Part shown: in pieces, positions 49,560 through 62,450 of the stretch | Numbering within the stretch: the first letter of the stretch is position 1 | Layout of the letters: each line of letters starts with the position of its first letter | Source: Agelaius tricolor | Lineage: Eukaryota; Chordata; Aves; Passeriformes; Icteridae | Assembly (NCBI GenBank): GCA_023055355.1 | Contig: JALJCS010000004.1 | Span: forward strand, 27,928,744-27,992,743 | Length of the DNA: 64,000 nucleotides | Direction of reading: 5' to 3' | Program-made: the position numbers and the translations under genes | Notes under the pieces: generated by a model | Told to the model about the DNA's origin: nothing | Database searches by the model: none | What the model saw: the letters and a program-made list of their open reading frames with translations, nothing else

Positions 49560-52500
49560 ACTTTATCTAAAATTTCTGGAAAACTTGAGATCCCATTCAG
49601 TATCAAATAGTTGGCAAATCCTTACCTGTGGTTCATCTGTGAGGCTGAGCACAAAGTCAATTTTCCACTTTTAATAGATATGCCCTAAAAAGAGACATGC
49701 TATTAGAAAACATGAATGAACGGCAGTTTATTATCTCTAAAAATGGCAGCATATTTCCTTCACTGCAAATGTTCTTCAATGCTCTGTTGGCATTTTTTAT
49801 GGTAGAATTTTTTTAGGATCACAAAAATGACCATGTGAAGCCAGTGCAAAGGTCCCTTTCTCCATTGTTGTACCTCCAGCAACATCCAAGAAGAAAAGTA
49901 GAGTCAAATCTGCCGTATGTTTGTTATTTAGTTGGCATGTACTACTGGGCAAGTTTTACTGTCCACAGAGGCAGGAATTTCTGGAGTTGTTTAATGAGAA
50001 AATGACGTCACAAAATTCTGTCTAGAGGAACTTATACAATTAAGAAATCAATGCAACAGCTTATACATTTTACTATATTTTATTAATCAGGATTTCAATG
50101 TATAATTATTTCTTTTTCCTCCACAAACAACAGATAATAGGATAATAAAATATTCCCCTACAATAATACATGCCCTAAGGTACCATTTGCTTAAACCATT
50201 TCCTTAGCCTCATACTAGCACAGCAATCAGCATTTTATTGTTCTTGTTATGTCATGCATTATTATTTTTGATTTTGTTTAATATATGAGTTGTGGGCTGC
50301 ACAGCTGGAGTTTTACCTGAAGTTATTATCTGGGTGGGCTTTTTGTTCTGAGTCATAACCCCTAAGTTGGCTGATGATCCAGTAAAATAAAAATAATATT
50401 TTAACAATATAAAAAGGTGCAGAGAGAAAGAATCGTATTATATGGAGGGGAAAAATGAAAATGTAGCCAAAAAAAAAAAGATCAGTCAAGATTATGTCCA
50501 CAATAAATTTAAATTAAAATATACTACTGCTCCTCATCCATTTCACCCATGGCCTTTCATTCATAGGTAGAACCTTAAATATAGAGAAAATAGAAGACTA
50601 TTAGAAAAGATATCAGTAAGAACGTCCATCAGTAGCAGATATTAAGTGCAAGGCAATTGTGTTTTGTGTTGGCTACAGAGAAGCTGATGAAAAAAATTGA
50701 ATATGTATCATGATGTCTCTTTCATCTATAAAAATATCAGCTCAGAGGTTACGCTTCATTAACTTCAAATGTAGCATGAATAATAAAGGAAGAAGGCACA
50801 GCATTCCTTTGATACATTGTGTGAAAGCTTATCATTCCCTCTTTCAAGTGACAGTTTATTAAATAAGGTGAATAATAGAAAATATTCAGACTAGATCCAA
50901 ATCATAGTCGAACACTCTCTGCCTGATTAGAAAGTAAATATAACAGTTCTGCACCTCCATTTTGTGAGATTAGGAAATAAATGGGATAAGACATATGGAG
51001 CTCCCTGCAGTGAGCTCACTCAAACATTTTCTGCTTTAAAACATTGATAAAATAATTTTAAAAAAGTTTAAAAATTTGCCTTGGCAAGAGGCACAAGGAG
51101 TCTCCACCTCCTTGTTGGACACAAGGAACCATATGGAGAGTAAAGAATAAATACATATAGTAACTTACCAGTTTTTACAAACCCTTTGCAATATATGCCA
51201 CTACAGGCAGGTGCTAGTAAGCCATTTTCATAGTCTCAGTAAATTGCAATGCATTTGCGTAAATTTCAGTTGATTAACTGTGCCGAATACCGTAAAAAAA
51301 GAGAACTGTTAGTTAAGATGAACTTTTGAACCACATCCATTCTTAGACATAGATGAAATTTCATTGGTAATTTCTTTATGTAAGTAGAAATAGTAGTGTT
51401 TCATCAGTTTTTCTTTAGAATCTTTGTCATGATTCTCTTTAGAAAGACACAGTCATGAACACATCCAAAAGAAATTGTAAACAATTTCCAAGATCTCTTT
51501 GGATCACTGTTTAATCATCAGTATTCCTTTGAGGTGGGAGGTTAGGATTTCCTAAATTATTCAAATAGTCAATACTGAAAAGAGGAATAGAAAAAAAACC
51601 CATGTAAAGAAAAGCTGTGGAAAGTGGTAATTTTTATTTATTAAAAAAATGAAACAATTTATTAATAAAATGAAACAAAAAAATTTCAAAATTGAAGAAA
51701 ATAACATTTTTGGGAAACAGATAAACAAGGAACATTCCCTAATATGAAAACATATTGCTTTATCCAAACCTGTGAATTAAAACAACTTCATATTTCATGT
51801 TGCAACCAGCTCATCTCTGCAGGTGTTTAAATAATTGCAAAATAGGAGAGATATGGTCCTTGAAAGTCAATATGAACAAAATTTGGCAGCTCTATTAACG
51901 AAAACAGATTTTCTGTTTGTTTGTTTTCAGTATTCTTCATGCAGAACACTAAGTCCATTTTGTTTCTGAAGACTGGTAAGCAAATGATTCATGCGTGAGT
52001 TAAGTAAACATAATGAAATTATGGATTATGATGTTAATGCTGCCACAACCACAACAGGAGCAGATCACCTTTGGAGATCTATGGAGGTGCCAGCACCACC
52101 ACATGCTATCACATGGGGTTTCAGAATTAGGACTGAGGAGATTTTTTTTCCTTTGGCTGCTAAAGGACAGTAGCTAGTGCTTACTGCAATTTTATGTGAT
52201 TAGGATGTTTTTCTCTTCTTTCACTGAGGCTATTCACAAGTTTCATGTAAAATCACATTTAAACTCACCTATATTAAAATGCTGATTTAAGATTTGATAT
52301 GTAGTCCTAAAAATGTGAAAATTTTCCACTAAGGAGTAGATAAACTGTAATAAGACTGACCTGATCCGTCATTATCAATCTGCCTAAATATTACTGGTTG
52401 AATAAGAAATATGCATGAATAATATTACAAATAATGTTACCTAATGCAGACATCATTAGTATTAGAATATACAAAGAAAACAATTTATAAACAGACCTGA

Positions 52501-55500
52501 GACAAAATAGCAATTCACTGAGAGGGGAAACTGTATGGGTCTCACACGCAGAATAAAAGGCTAAGTGTGTTCATATTGCTTTTAAAATCTTACTTGACTC
52601 TAGTTTGTAGTGCTTAGTACTCAATGCCTTAGACATTTCTAACTGGGAATACAACTGTCTAAAGAAAGGAGCAATGCTCAAAAAGTGAAAATAAATATTT
52701 TTTATTAACCCATTTTGTTTAGTGTTTCATTATCTGAGAACTATATCTCTGTTCCATTTATCAGCAAGCAGCAGTTAGGGCCAATTGCCCTAAATCTTTA
52801 GTCTTTTAGGATAGATTTTGATACATGATCATTAAGTTTGGTGTCACAATGTGATGTTATGAAAATTCAGCTTTCTAGGCTTGACATGACATTTCATTTC
52901 CCTGTATATGATAAATAATTTTTTAAACCCTAGAAAAGTCTGCTATTATTGTTCCTTACAACCTCAGGGGAAACAATTTGGTCTAAGCAGTCACTGAAGC
53001 ATCTGAGCAACCTGAGAACAGTAAAATGAAATATACACAAAGCAATTTTACCAGATTTGCTATCATTCTAAGGTTGAATCAACAATAAGTATAAAATAAG
53101 AGATTACAAGAAAAAAAAATCCATATTCTCACAACTTGAAAATATACTGCATGTTCCTTGGATTTTATTTTAGGTGAATCCTGTTGAATATGCAGGCCTC
53201 CATTTCATTTTGTGTAAGGTTGAAGTAGGATGATAAAAGATCTTTCAGAATGATGCAAATGGCCTGTCACCTGACGACCTGCTGATCTTCCTAAATTATA
53301 TTAGCATAGCAGGGAGGCATGGCACAACTCCAGTTTTTGTCTGCACCCATGTTCTGTGTAGTGCTTTATATGCATGCTGAGGAAGGACAGAAGGGCCATC
53401 AGTTGCCTCACTTAAATTACAACACATGTAAAATTTTATTTCCTTCTTTTTTCAGGTTTAAACCATTTATTTTTTGAATGTATCTGTAGCAATTAATGTG
53501 ATTTGCTATTTTTCTTCCTTGTTTTTGGCAAAATATGCCCAAACAGTAGAAGGTAGTAGGAAATTTGGCTCTCTGTTTTTATTCTTATGTTTCATGTTGC
53601 CACATGTCCATTGGTGTTGATTAAAATTTGCAAAAGAAGTTGTTGAATAATGGTTTACAGATACAAATTGATTTTGTGTCCAATAAAAATCCATTCTTTA
53701 TAGACAAACAAAGCCCTTAACATGAAAAAGATAATTTCTTTTTGTCATGCTATTGAGAGTAAAAGGCACCAGAAAGCAGACACAAACTGCTGTTTTCATT
53801 TTCCAAATGAGATCTTTCAGGATGTGTTCTGGTTTTTGCTCCACAGAAATCTCTGTTTATTACTGAAATAAATAATGGTTTCATTTTTGTTATTTTTGAG
53901 TTTATATGAAAGATGTTCTTTCCCTTGAGAGAATAGACATATTTTCTGGTTACCATGAACAGTCATAAGAACTTGAATTATTGTGTTTTCATATTGCTTT
54001 TCATATGTCCGATGAAAAACACACCAGAACTTTGAGACTATGAAATCTAGGTATATGCATAGCAATTGTATAATTTGTAATCAGCAGAAAGGACTGGGAA
54101 AATGAAAAATATATCATATGATTTAAATTTGCTAATGAGGAAAAAGGTTTTGTTAGAATTCATCAAGGGAAATGTACCCTCCACACTTCTTGCTTCATCA
54201 GGTTAGAAATACAGTTGGAATTTAAAGCACAACATTCTTCTTCTTTTGGATCTACTAGGCTGATAAAGATGTGAATTTTACCCTTCTCTTCCTTCAGACT
54301 TGGAGACTAGCTGCTCTTCAATTTCTATACTGGTGCCTTTTGTTTTGATATTCCATATTACTTGTGGTGTAATAAGTTATAATTTTTAAAATATCTAAAT
54401 TGTCATCTAGACTGGCTGATATCAACCAGAAGTGCTAAGTTAAGTCCCAGAGAGAAATGCAGGGTTGCATGGCTGAGTTCACTGCACTGAGGAGCTGTTT
54501 CCAGCAGGAAGAAGGAATGCTCTGTACACACATATGCATGTGTGTACACAGTCAGCTGAAGATTCATTTTCCAGAGTCTAGGTCTTCCTTTTTCAAATAG
54601 TGAGATGGAATGATCAGTGATCCTCTGTTTATGACCTCATAAAGTTCATGACCAGGAAACTTGTAACAGCTGATCCAAGCCACATTTTAGTTCCGTTTTT
54701 TTGTGACTTCATAAGTTTGCTAGGAACAGTACTCTCTAAGGAGTATGGCACTAGTGAGTACTAGTGAGTATTCTTTTATTCAAGGGTTCCCGAATACCTG
54801 TCCCTCTTGCATTTCCTTTAAGCAACAGACTCAGTACATTACTTTGATATGCTGAAGAACACACACTTGAGCACAAATTTGGCATCATGGGTGAAACACA
54901 TTCTTTATTTTCATCTGTAGAAGCCTCCCATTAATTTCAAAGGTTCTAGAATGCCTTTTGATTAACTCATTTTTGTTCATTTGAGGACCGTAGCTATTTA
55001 ACAAGCACAGAGAATAGTTTCAATGATATATTTCCTCTAAAGAGTTCTGTTTCAAAATAGGTAACATGGTAATTGGCTGCTGAAAAATGTTCTTTTTATA
55101 CTGTATAATAAGGATCCTATCCTTGGCTGCAAACTTAATTAATGTATGGGACTTGGACTTCAAACAAAAACAGTGCTCACAAATAACTTCTCATTTTTAC
55201 CAAAATAATTTTTTAATTTAAGCAAGTAAAGCATAAATCAGCTTAGCTGACATGGTGCAGACTCAACTGGGGTGTAATAGTTTTAAAGTAATGGTAGTTT
55301 CTAAATGGGGATATCATATAGGCTTGCAAATAATGTATGCTAATTAAACATTTTTTTTGTAATGTTGCCTTCTGTCTGGTCTGTTTTGGTGTCTTTTATC
55401 TTTAGTGTAGTCAACACATACTGCAAAGACCTGATTAACATAAGAAGAAATTGCAAGTATGGAAACAGGGTTTCCCAGAGGATTTTCTCCTCATTTCAGG

Positions 55501-57400
55501 AAATGCTTTTTAATCAAAGAGTAATGCCCAGTCTTCAAAATGGCTAATTAAAGCCAAGAAGATTGAGCAGTGAATACATTAATGTTGTAAATGTTTCTGT
55601 TATTTTGCTAAGTAATATCTGAGTAGGCCACTGAAGAGGCTGCTAGGATTTTATTCTCAGAGAATAGGGTAGGCTGACTATGATATTTTCACAGAAAAGC
55701 AGCAGGTTTAATGCATCAGCTGATGAAAGGGCTGAATTAGAATGCAGAAAGGTCCAGACTGAATTCTGATCGAGGTCTTTTCTTTTATGTTTTTCACTTT
55801 ACACAATGCACACAAACATTGACATATTTATACACACTGACATGCACATACAAAAGACTCAACAATTGCTTTTGTAAATTGCAGAAGGATTTTCCAGGAT
55901 GCATTATTTTCTCCTACACTCTTTCTTTCTAAGCACTGTCATACTATGCTGATTTTTCCCACAAAAAGTAAAGAGGGAAAAACCCCTCCAAACCATCTGA
56001 ATAGAGGGTATATATTTACTACAAATTCTTCTACTTTTTTTGTTCATGTATAATTTTGTGCAGTATTAAATTGCCTTGTTCAAGTAGTTGTGCTGACTTT
56101 GACTTTCCTTCAGTAATAAGGTCTTTTCATAGTTTCTGAATCTGCTGAAAAGAAAAAAAGAAAAAGAACAGTGCATATTTTCATGATCTTTTGTCTGGGG
56201 CATTCAGTTTTCTTTGATCCACAAGCTTTTCACAGTGAAAAAGAATACCAGAGAATTTAAAACACTGTAACAATCTCAGGCTACTTCAAATTGTCTATCA
56301 CAATCTATTAGGAAGATTATTAAAGTGAGTCTCTTTTATTTCTGTGCGATTGCTCAAAAATACATTTATACTTAAAGACAATTACTCAGAATATCGAAGT
56401 ACAAAAATGTTTTTACATGGAATGATGGAGTTGTTTGAGTGTAAGACTGCTATTAACCCCCTATTCACCTTAAAAAGGTGCTTAAAATCCCTGATATTGT
56501 TGCTGCAGCTTTCCTCCTGATGATTTTCTACCTCTGAGAAAGAAAACAGACAAACACTTAGAAAATGAGTGAAATCTTTGTGAATCTCTTTCTTTAATAC
56601 CAGCCAGGTGAAAGACTGTGTGCACATGCAAATTGTATCACAATAGATGACCCTCAATCTAAAGTACAGATGCAAATGTTACCACTGTTTTAAAATAATA
56701 GTGTTTAGGGTTTTTTCCCGAATGGAGCAATAAATTTTGTGAAACATATTCAGCTGTAATCGATCTTGTCTAAAGCAATGTTTCATTAAAAAAAGATACA
56801 AAATAGAACACAAAAATTAAATTAAAACAAAAAAACCCAAAAAAATATGTCATCACCTGTCATATGACAAGTAATATTTTAATTCCAAAAAAAAAACTGC
56901 TGAAGATTCTTGGTAACATATTTATTTATATTTGGAAATTTTCTATGATCTCAGAACTTTAAAATGGAAATCCATAAGAGAAAAGGGTAAAAAGAAATCT
57001 ATCTTCAGATCCCCAGATATCTCTCTCATTCAAGGTTATCAATAAACTACAGGGCTATTGTTAGCCTTACAGGCCCATTTTTCACCATCTTACACTAACA
57101 ATCCTACATTTGCAGGAAATGAGGCATGTCAGATGTCACCATTTACAATGGAAATGACTGCCCTTGAAAATGTTGGCCAAAATGAGAAGCGATATTTTTA
57201 ACTTGTTGTACCTGTTAGCTTTATGACAACTGTCATCTTCCAGTAAGGTAACAGAAGGGCATTTTGTAAAGGTTTCTACACACAGTTAAAGACTTTGTCA
57301 CCTCTGGGATTTCAACACCTGTTTAATTATTATAATAATCATATAATATTAATATTTTATGAACCGTTTAAAATAATAACATATCTATACTGCCATTTAT
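49560..57400. other. AT-rich non-coding DNA, no gene seen
   Basis: Nearly 8 kb without recognised genes or transposons. Open frames reach 97 codons (56382-56675, minus) with no family signature. It contains an inverted repeat at 54523-54548, A-rich patches at about 56140-56170 and 56795-56850, and a short duplication ACTAGTGAGT twice at about 54750-54770. Confidence 0.55.
54523..54548. repeat. Perfect 11-bp inverted repeat, 4-base centre
   Basis: TGTACACACAT (54523-54533) pairs with ATGTGTGTACA (54538-54548). It is a CA/TG-rich palindrome and could form Z-DNA or a cruciform. Confidence 0.95.
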
Positions 57401-57431
57401 TATCATCACCATCATCATCATCCTCATCATC
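57401..57431 (+). repeat. (ATC)n microsatellite
   Basis: TATCATCACCATCATCATCA continued to 57431 with two interruptions. Confidence 0.92.
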
Positions 57432-57618
57432 GTGGTTTCCAATTATTAGTCTGTTCTTATCCCAACCTATGGGTTTTTCCTTTTATCGTTCTCCTCTTTA
57501 TCCCACTGGAAGTGGGAAATGAGGGACCAGCTTAACTAGTAGTGCCTAGGCATCGCCCTAGTTTTGCTGTTCTTACCCAATATTCCATGCCTCTAATTAA
57601 TTAACCTTAAATTGATAT

Positions 57619-57692
57619 CACAAAAAAACCCCCAAAGAAACAAAAAACAAACCAAACGAACCCAAAACCCAAAACCAAACCAAAAAACCAAC
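57619..57692 (+). repeat. A/C-rich low-complexity tract
   Basis: A and C only, apart from three G and a T: CAAAAAAACCCCCAAAGAAA and AACCCAAAACCCAAAACC variants. It directly abuts the GC-rich block on its right, like the tail of a retroposon read on the minus strand, which would have a GGTTTT-type sequence at its end. Confidence 0.85.
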
Positions 57693-57699
57693 ATGGGAA

Positions 57700-58162
57700 A
57701 ATGTCATTAATAACCCAATTTTGCATTGGTTTAAATACCATCTCCAGCTGTGTGGTCTCACTCCATAGGCACCACCAAAGTGCTGAGCTTCCTCTCTGCT
57801 AGGACATCTCTCCAGTGGTACAGAGTGTGATGTACCAGCTGTGCTGGGACCTTGGCCCAGGCCCTCCATGACTGGGATCAGGAGCTGTACTTGAGCACAA
57901 CCACAGCCTGGTTGTGCTGTTGACATACACGGCCTTTCCAGCCCTAACCTCACCTGTCTGGCTGGAATACTTAGCTGGACCTCTCACTTTTCCAGATTCA
58001 TGGGACTGTTGGCTGGCCCTGGCCACTGTCAAGGACCTTGACAGTTCAACACATCAGGAGCCATACTTGCCCTACCCTGTCACCCCACTGGGGTCCCGCT
58101 CAGCTCTGCCACCCCCGGGAAACAGCTCTGCCAACTCCTTGCTCATGTGTCCTTGTTAAGCT
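57700..58162. other. GC-rich block of unknown origin, possibly a transposon
   Basis: It is sharply more GC-rich than both flanks. Open frames of 77-111 codons exist on both strands over the same bases (57618-57953 minus, 57799-58032 minus, 57914-58159 plus), which argues against any one being real. On the minus strand a TATTTAAA lies near 57735-57742. A perfect 10-bp-arm palindrome sits at 58025-58045. With the A/C tract at its left edge the block could be an LTR or retroposon, but I cannot name a family. Confidence 0.35.
58025..58045. repeat. Perfect palindrome with 10-bp arms
   Basis: ACTGTCAAGG (58025-58034) and CCTTGACAGT (58036-58045) are exact reverse complements around one base. Confidence 0.95.
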
Positions 58163-59140
58163 GGCCACTTAAATCAGGAACACCAAACTCTTCCTGTTGA
58201 GTGGTTTACAATATATTAAGCATGGTAACAGTCATCACTCCAGCAGGATACATAACCATGGTGGTGTGGAAACAAGACAGCTCCTAGACATAAAAGCTGC
58301 AGGAATTAGGAAGGATCTCAGGCAAGACATGCTGTATTTTCATATGAAATAACCCATAACAACCCACATGTGAAAATTAGAGAAAAAAAAAATGAATGGG
58401 ATCTGTTTATTACGGTTGTTAATGGACAAAAGTGGGGAGAAAATAGCCCACAAAGAGGCCACTAACAAAAAATACAGTTTGGTCAATCAAACATTCTGCA
58501 AGCTCTACACCAATAGGGTCATATACATTCTATGACCATGGGAAATTGCTATCTTATGCCACCATGTCCACACCGTCACTTAATTTTCAATTTTCTTCAT
58601 TCTCTATTTCTATTCCTTCTACCCATTTTTTAGGTAATAGATGGGCAAGATACAACATGTATTTCAGTTGATTAGGAGCTACATATGTGCTGTTTGGCTG
58701 ACTATGCGAGCTGAATGGCCACCTGGCAGGCCAGTCTCTTGAATTGGTATTGACCTTTTACATTCTTGTGGATTTTATCATGTATGCCCTGAGTGTTAAG
58801 CGACCACTATGCTTTTCCACTGGTATAGAGTATTGCAATTTTTTAGATTGTACCTCTCTGTTTTTTACAGTGAAATTGACCAAGATTCAAAATTATTATG
58901 GTGAAGAAATAATAGTCTGGCAGAATGACTAAATAAGCCTTATTTGTTAAGAAATTGCATTTTCAAATTAAATGTGAGAGATGCTTTTTTATTACTGATT
59001 GACATAGGTATTAACAGAAGACTATAAAGAAGAAATCTTTGAATAAAAACACCCCAAACCAACAAAAAACAGGGAAAAAACCACAGAAAAACCTCAATGA
59101 AGCCCAGATATTAACATATAATGGGAGGGGGGAAAAGTGA
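58163..59140. other. Non-coding DNA, no gene seen
   Basis: AT-rich, with no gene or repeat recognised. Confidence 0.5.
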
Positions 59141-59700
59141 TCTGAAGTGGATTTGGGAGAAAAAAAAAAAGCATTTTCCAGCGCAGGTTTGACTTTTCAG
59201 GTATTCCATCTCCCCCGGAGAAATGCCAAATCAAAGAATAAGAAAGAGCCGGCTGATTTATAAGCTAGCTAACAGTCTTTTTTGAGCTATTGTGGCATTG
59301 TAACAGTCAGAGATCTAAGATCAAGCATTTGAAAGAGTGAGAGGAATCTCAAGTACAGCACTATATCTTAAAGTCTTGCAACCTTCGGAGCAGCTCGAGC
59401 TGCAGCAGTGCCTCAGGAGAATGGCCAGTACAGGTGAAAGACAGCAATCCACATTTATATTACTAATCAAGGCAGCGCATAGAAAGGGATATTTTCACCC
59501 TGAAAAAGAGCTGCTGGCTGTGCTGCTTGCAATGATGCAATTCCTTCTGCCTTGCAGACGGAAGGGGGGTTGGTTTCAAGCCATTCAAGGAAACATAAAG
59601 GAATCATCCCTCAGTATGTGCTCAAGTACTCAAGCATACCCTGTTGGGAAAATATACCTTTCCCAAAAAGGATATCAGCCCAGTGAGTAACAGGCATGAG
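59140..59700 (+). other. Mixed-composition stretch with TATA-like site and a 117-codon open frame
   Basis: It is less AT-rich than the flanks, with no transposon resemblance. A TTTATAAG lies near 59257-59264. A 117-codon frame (59337-59690) runs through CAGCTCGAGCTGCAGCAGTG (59390-59409). A splice-donor-like CAG|GTGAAAG follows ATGGCCAGTA at about 59430. The translated frame has no domain I recognise. Possibilities are an unrecognised first exon or promoter, an enhancer, or chance. I do not call a gene. Confidence 0.25.
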
Positions 59701-61185
59701 GGAGGTAAGGAAGCCTCTGCTAATGAGATCAAGTGATCATTCCAGTTTTTGCAGCAGGGAACATAAAGGTTGAAGAGGAATCTACACAGTGCCAATGATT
59801 CGTTGCAACAGGAGAGGTAAAGATGGATAGAAGTTTAATTTTACTGGCTTCCACTATGAAATAGGTGCATGGACTCTAACAATCTACCAATCTACCAAAT
59901 CTAACAATCTACCAACTTGAATACAGTGATCAATATCTCAAGAAAGATAAAAAGTCACTATTGTAGTTGGGACAAGGAAAACACAGCTTAATGAGATTAG
60001 GAAACAAAGGACAGTTATGGTGTTAGAAAGACTGAAAAAAGTTCTTTTCATATAGCAACATGCAGTCCTCTCCTGTCCAGCACTACTCAGACATTTTTGA
60101 AAATGTTCATTCTGTCCTTTCTGTAATAACATAGCTATACAAAATTGCACTATCTTTCTACCTTGTCCAAAATACACAGTGACTTTGGTCCTAATAATGC
60201 TGAAACGAGTCAAAGAAATTTCCTTCAAGGATCCCTGGGAAAAAAAAAATCTGTTTTTCTTTACGTATATATGCATTTGTTTTAGAGAAAGATACTGAGC
60301 AATATGAGCTCATGATCTGGTAATCTCATATTTTCACTAGAAATTAAAGGGTTTCCTTAGTTTCCCTACTCAAATATAAAAAAAAAAAATGTACTCATAA
60401 AAGTACAGAAGTATTATATGACAATTATTGGAGAAAATCTCCTGAAACTTTCCAAATACCGTGAAATCAGAGAGTGTGTTTATGTTGCAATATTACCTGT
60501 GAAGCTGGTGTAAAAATGAAGACATGGAGTAGTGTGTTACATTTGTATGGTGAAACTGATATGGGCAGGTTAGAATATTTTGGCCACAAATAAATAAACC
60601 CCATTTTGTTACAGTGTCTTGTGTGCAGTAATATATCATGGTTGTTGTTTTCTGTGGCTTAGCTCTGTAAATGCAAAATTAATGTTCAGAAAGGGTGAAT
60701 AGGCAGAGCTGCCACATAGGTCATATTGTCCTGATTTACTCCAGCTGAAGAGGTTTGTCCCCTTGGTTTCCTCTGGTGAACTTATGAGACCTCCTGAACA
60801 TTTAATTTCGGCAGGATTTCAGGTTTTTTCCTGCAGTCACTTTACATATTTTCATCTTGGTGTTAAACATCCTGCTACCCACATCACTCTTTCCATCTTT
60901 TTTGACCATTGTACAGAAGGTTGTTTGTCTCGGTTTTCCTTTTTTGTTTCAGAAAGAAAATATGAGGAAGGAAGATCTTCCTCAAAAGATCATCTCATGC
61001 TTATTGAAATGTTCTGTTGATTTGTGCCACTCTGTTGATGAGAAACCAACATATGCATGGATGAAAGGAGTATCTGTCCTGGGACTACATTGGTTATAGA
61101 CAAATGAGCAGCAGAAAGGAGGCAAAGTGAATTTGATGTTAAGCTAGCTCTTATTGTACAGTGTTTTTTTTCATTGAAATCCACT
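59701..61185. other. Non-coding DNA, no gene seen
   Basis: No gene recognised. Open frames of 80-112 codons (59938-60276 minus, 60763-61020 plus, 60857-61099 plus) overlap in phase and carry no family features. An ATCTACCA-type minisatellite lies at 59874-59916. Confidence 0.5.
59874..59916 (+). repeat. Short minisatellite of AATCTACCA/AATCTAACA units
   Basis: About five imperfect units of CTAACAATCTACCA and CAATCTACCAAATC type. Confidence 0.9.
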
Positions 61186-61189
61186 CTTC

Positions 61190-62300
61190 AACAATCTGTT
61201 ATCATGTTCACATGCTATTTGCTTTCCCACTTGTCCTACGGTGACTTTATGATGCCCAGTCATCTGTTCTGCTTAGGCTGGATATTGAGTTCTGTGCCTT
61301 TAAGACTGGTTCTGCGAGCAAAGTGGGGGGGAGAAAAAGCACGGAGTTTGTCTGCAGAAACTGAACTCACTCCTCTGCATTCCTTCTCACAAACTATGTT
61401 GTCTGTGATGCCTTGAGAGGCTACCTGGAACAGAGGCTAGACAGAGTTAAAGGAATAAAGTAGGTATTTATCAAAAAGACCTCCAAAGGATCCGCCTTGG
61501 GCAGTAGAAGAGCCTGGCCAAGGCTACACCCAAGATGGAAAATGGGCCAGAAATCTTCACACTTGTATAAGTTTTGGTCCATTTACATATTGGGGTCAAT
61601 TGTGCAATTAGAGCTTCAGGTTATGAAGTCACGTCCTCCCAGATTGCTCTCCTCAATTTGCTGTTGTTTACACTTTTTGGGCCTGAAGCTGTAACTGTGT
61701 TCTTTGTTCTCAGGCTGGAAAAGGATTGTTTTGTCTGACTAAACTGTGAGGAGAACTTGCTAACACTTTATATGGAGTTCAGAGTTGTATACTAATGCAG
61801 TACAGAATCTGGAAAATATGAAGGCTAAAACTTAAGGCATCAGCAGCACGGACAGTGGGAGACAGCTCTCCTTTCCTTTTAGCTAGTTTGCTTTCATTAG
61901 CTGGGGCCAGAAGTTTTCTGGAATTGTTCAGCCTTCAGTCTGGGAATACCAGGACTATCGTTTGGGGGTCCCCCAAACTGCACTGCAGCTGGAACTCCAG
62001 ACACAAGTCCCAGAGAGACTGAGAGAAAGCTGAGAGTACACCCACAAAGACTCTCTCCCATTCACAGAAGAACTTCTTGAATTTGCCAGCTCTTCAGAAC
62101 AATGAGAGATTCCATTTTTTAATATTATTAATTTTTTCATGTTTGTAAGTACTTCACTTGTTAAATAAATATTTTTTCAGCTTTTCTCAAAGGAGATTTA
62201 CTTCCCAGACTGTTTGGGGGAGGGTAGTTTGAATTAGCTTTCTAGAGGAGACCTAGTTTCCTAACAAAATTTCCTCCCAAATCTGTCCCAAACCAAGGCA
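61190..62300 (+). mobile_element. Endogenous retrovirus LTR, interrupted by a second LTR
   Basis: The right part is well marked: AATAAA at 62164-62169, a downstream U5-like stretch, and an end in GGCA at 62300. Nine bases later comes TGGTGCCCAATGCAGGGC (62310-62327), which looks like a retroviral tRNA primer-binding site. This fixes a plus-strand 5' LTR followed by the start of an internal region. The left part (about 61190-61404) has similar mixed composition, and I infer it is the U3 portion, split from the right part by the element at 61405-61842. The left border is approximate. The 80-codon frame at 61174-61416 and others here are not genes. The family is not assigned. Confidence 0.55.
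61405..61842 (-). mobile_element. Solo LTR on the minus strand, nested in the larger LTR
   Basis: The ends are TGATGCCTTGAG (61405-61416) and CTTAAGGCATCA (61831-61842). These form a 12-bp terminal inverted repeat with one mismatch, as expected for LTR ends (TG...CA). On the minus strand AATAAATAC sits near the 3' side (plus 61460-61475) as a poly(A)-like signal. The length of 438 bases fits a solo LTR. Flanks read TGTCTG on the left and GCAGCA on the right, so no target-site duplication is visible. That weakens the call or implies later change. Confidence 0.5.
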
Positions 62301-62309
62301 AATACTTTT

Positions 62310-62327
62310 TGGTGCCCAATGCAGGGC
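62310..62327 (+). other. Primer-binding-site-like sequence
   Basis: TGGTGCCCAATGCAGGGC lies nine bases after the putative LTR end. It has the TGGTGCC start seen at several retroviral primer sites. The matching tRNA is not assigned. The leader downstream (to about 62450) shows no gag reading frame. Confidence 0.5.
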
Positions 62328-62450
62328 TTGAGAAAATGGAAAAAAACTGTTGTTGCATTTTGATTGTACTTACTCTGTATTGGGATAAAGCAATCCCAAA
62401 CCAGGACACCAGTTTTTGAAGCTGTGGCTTATACCAGACACAAAATATTC

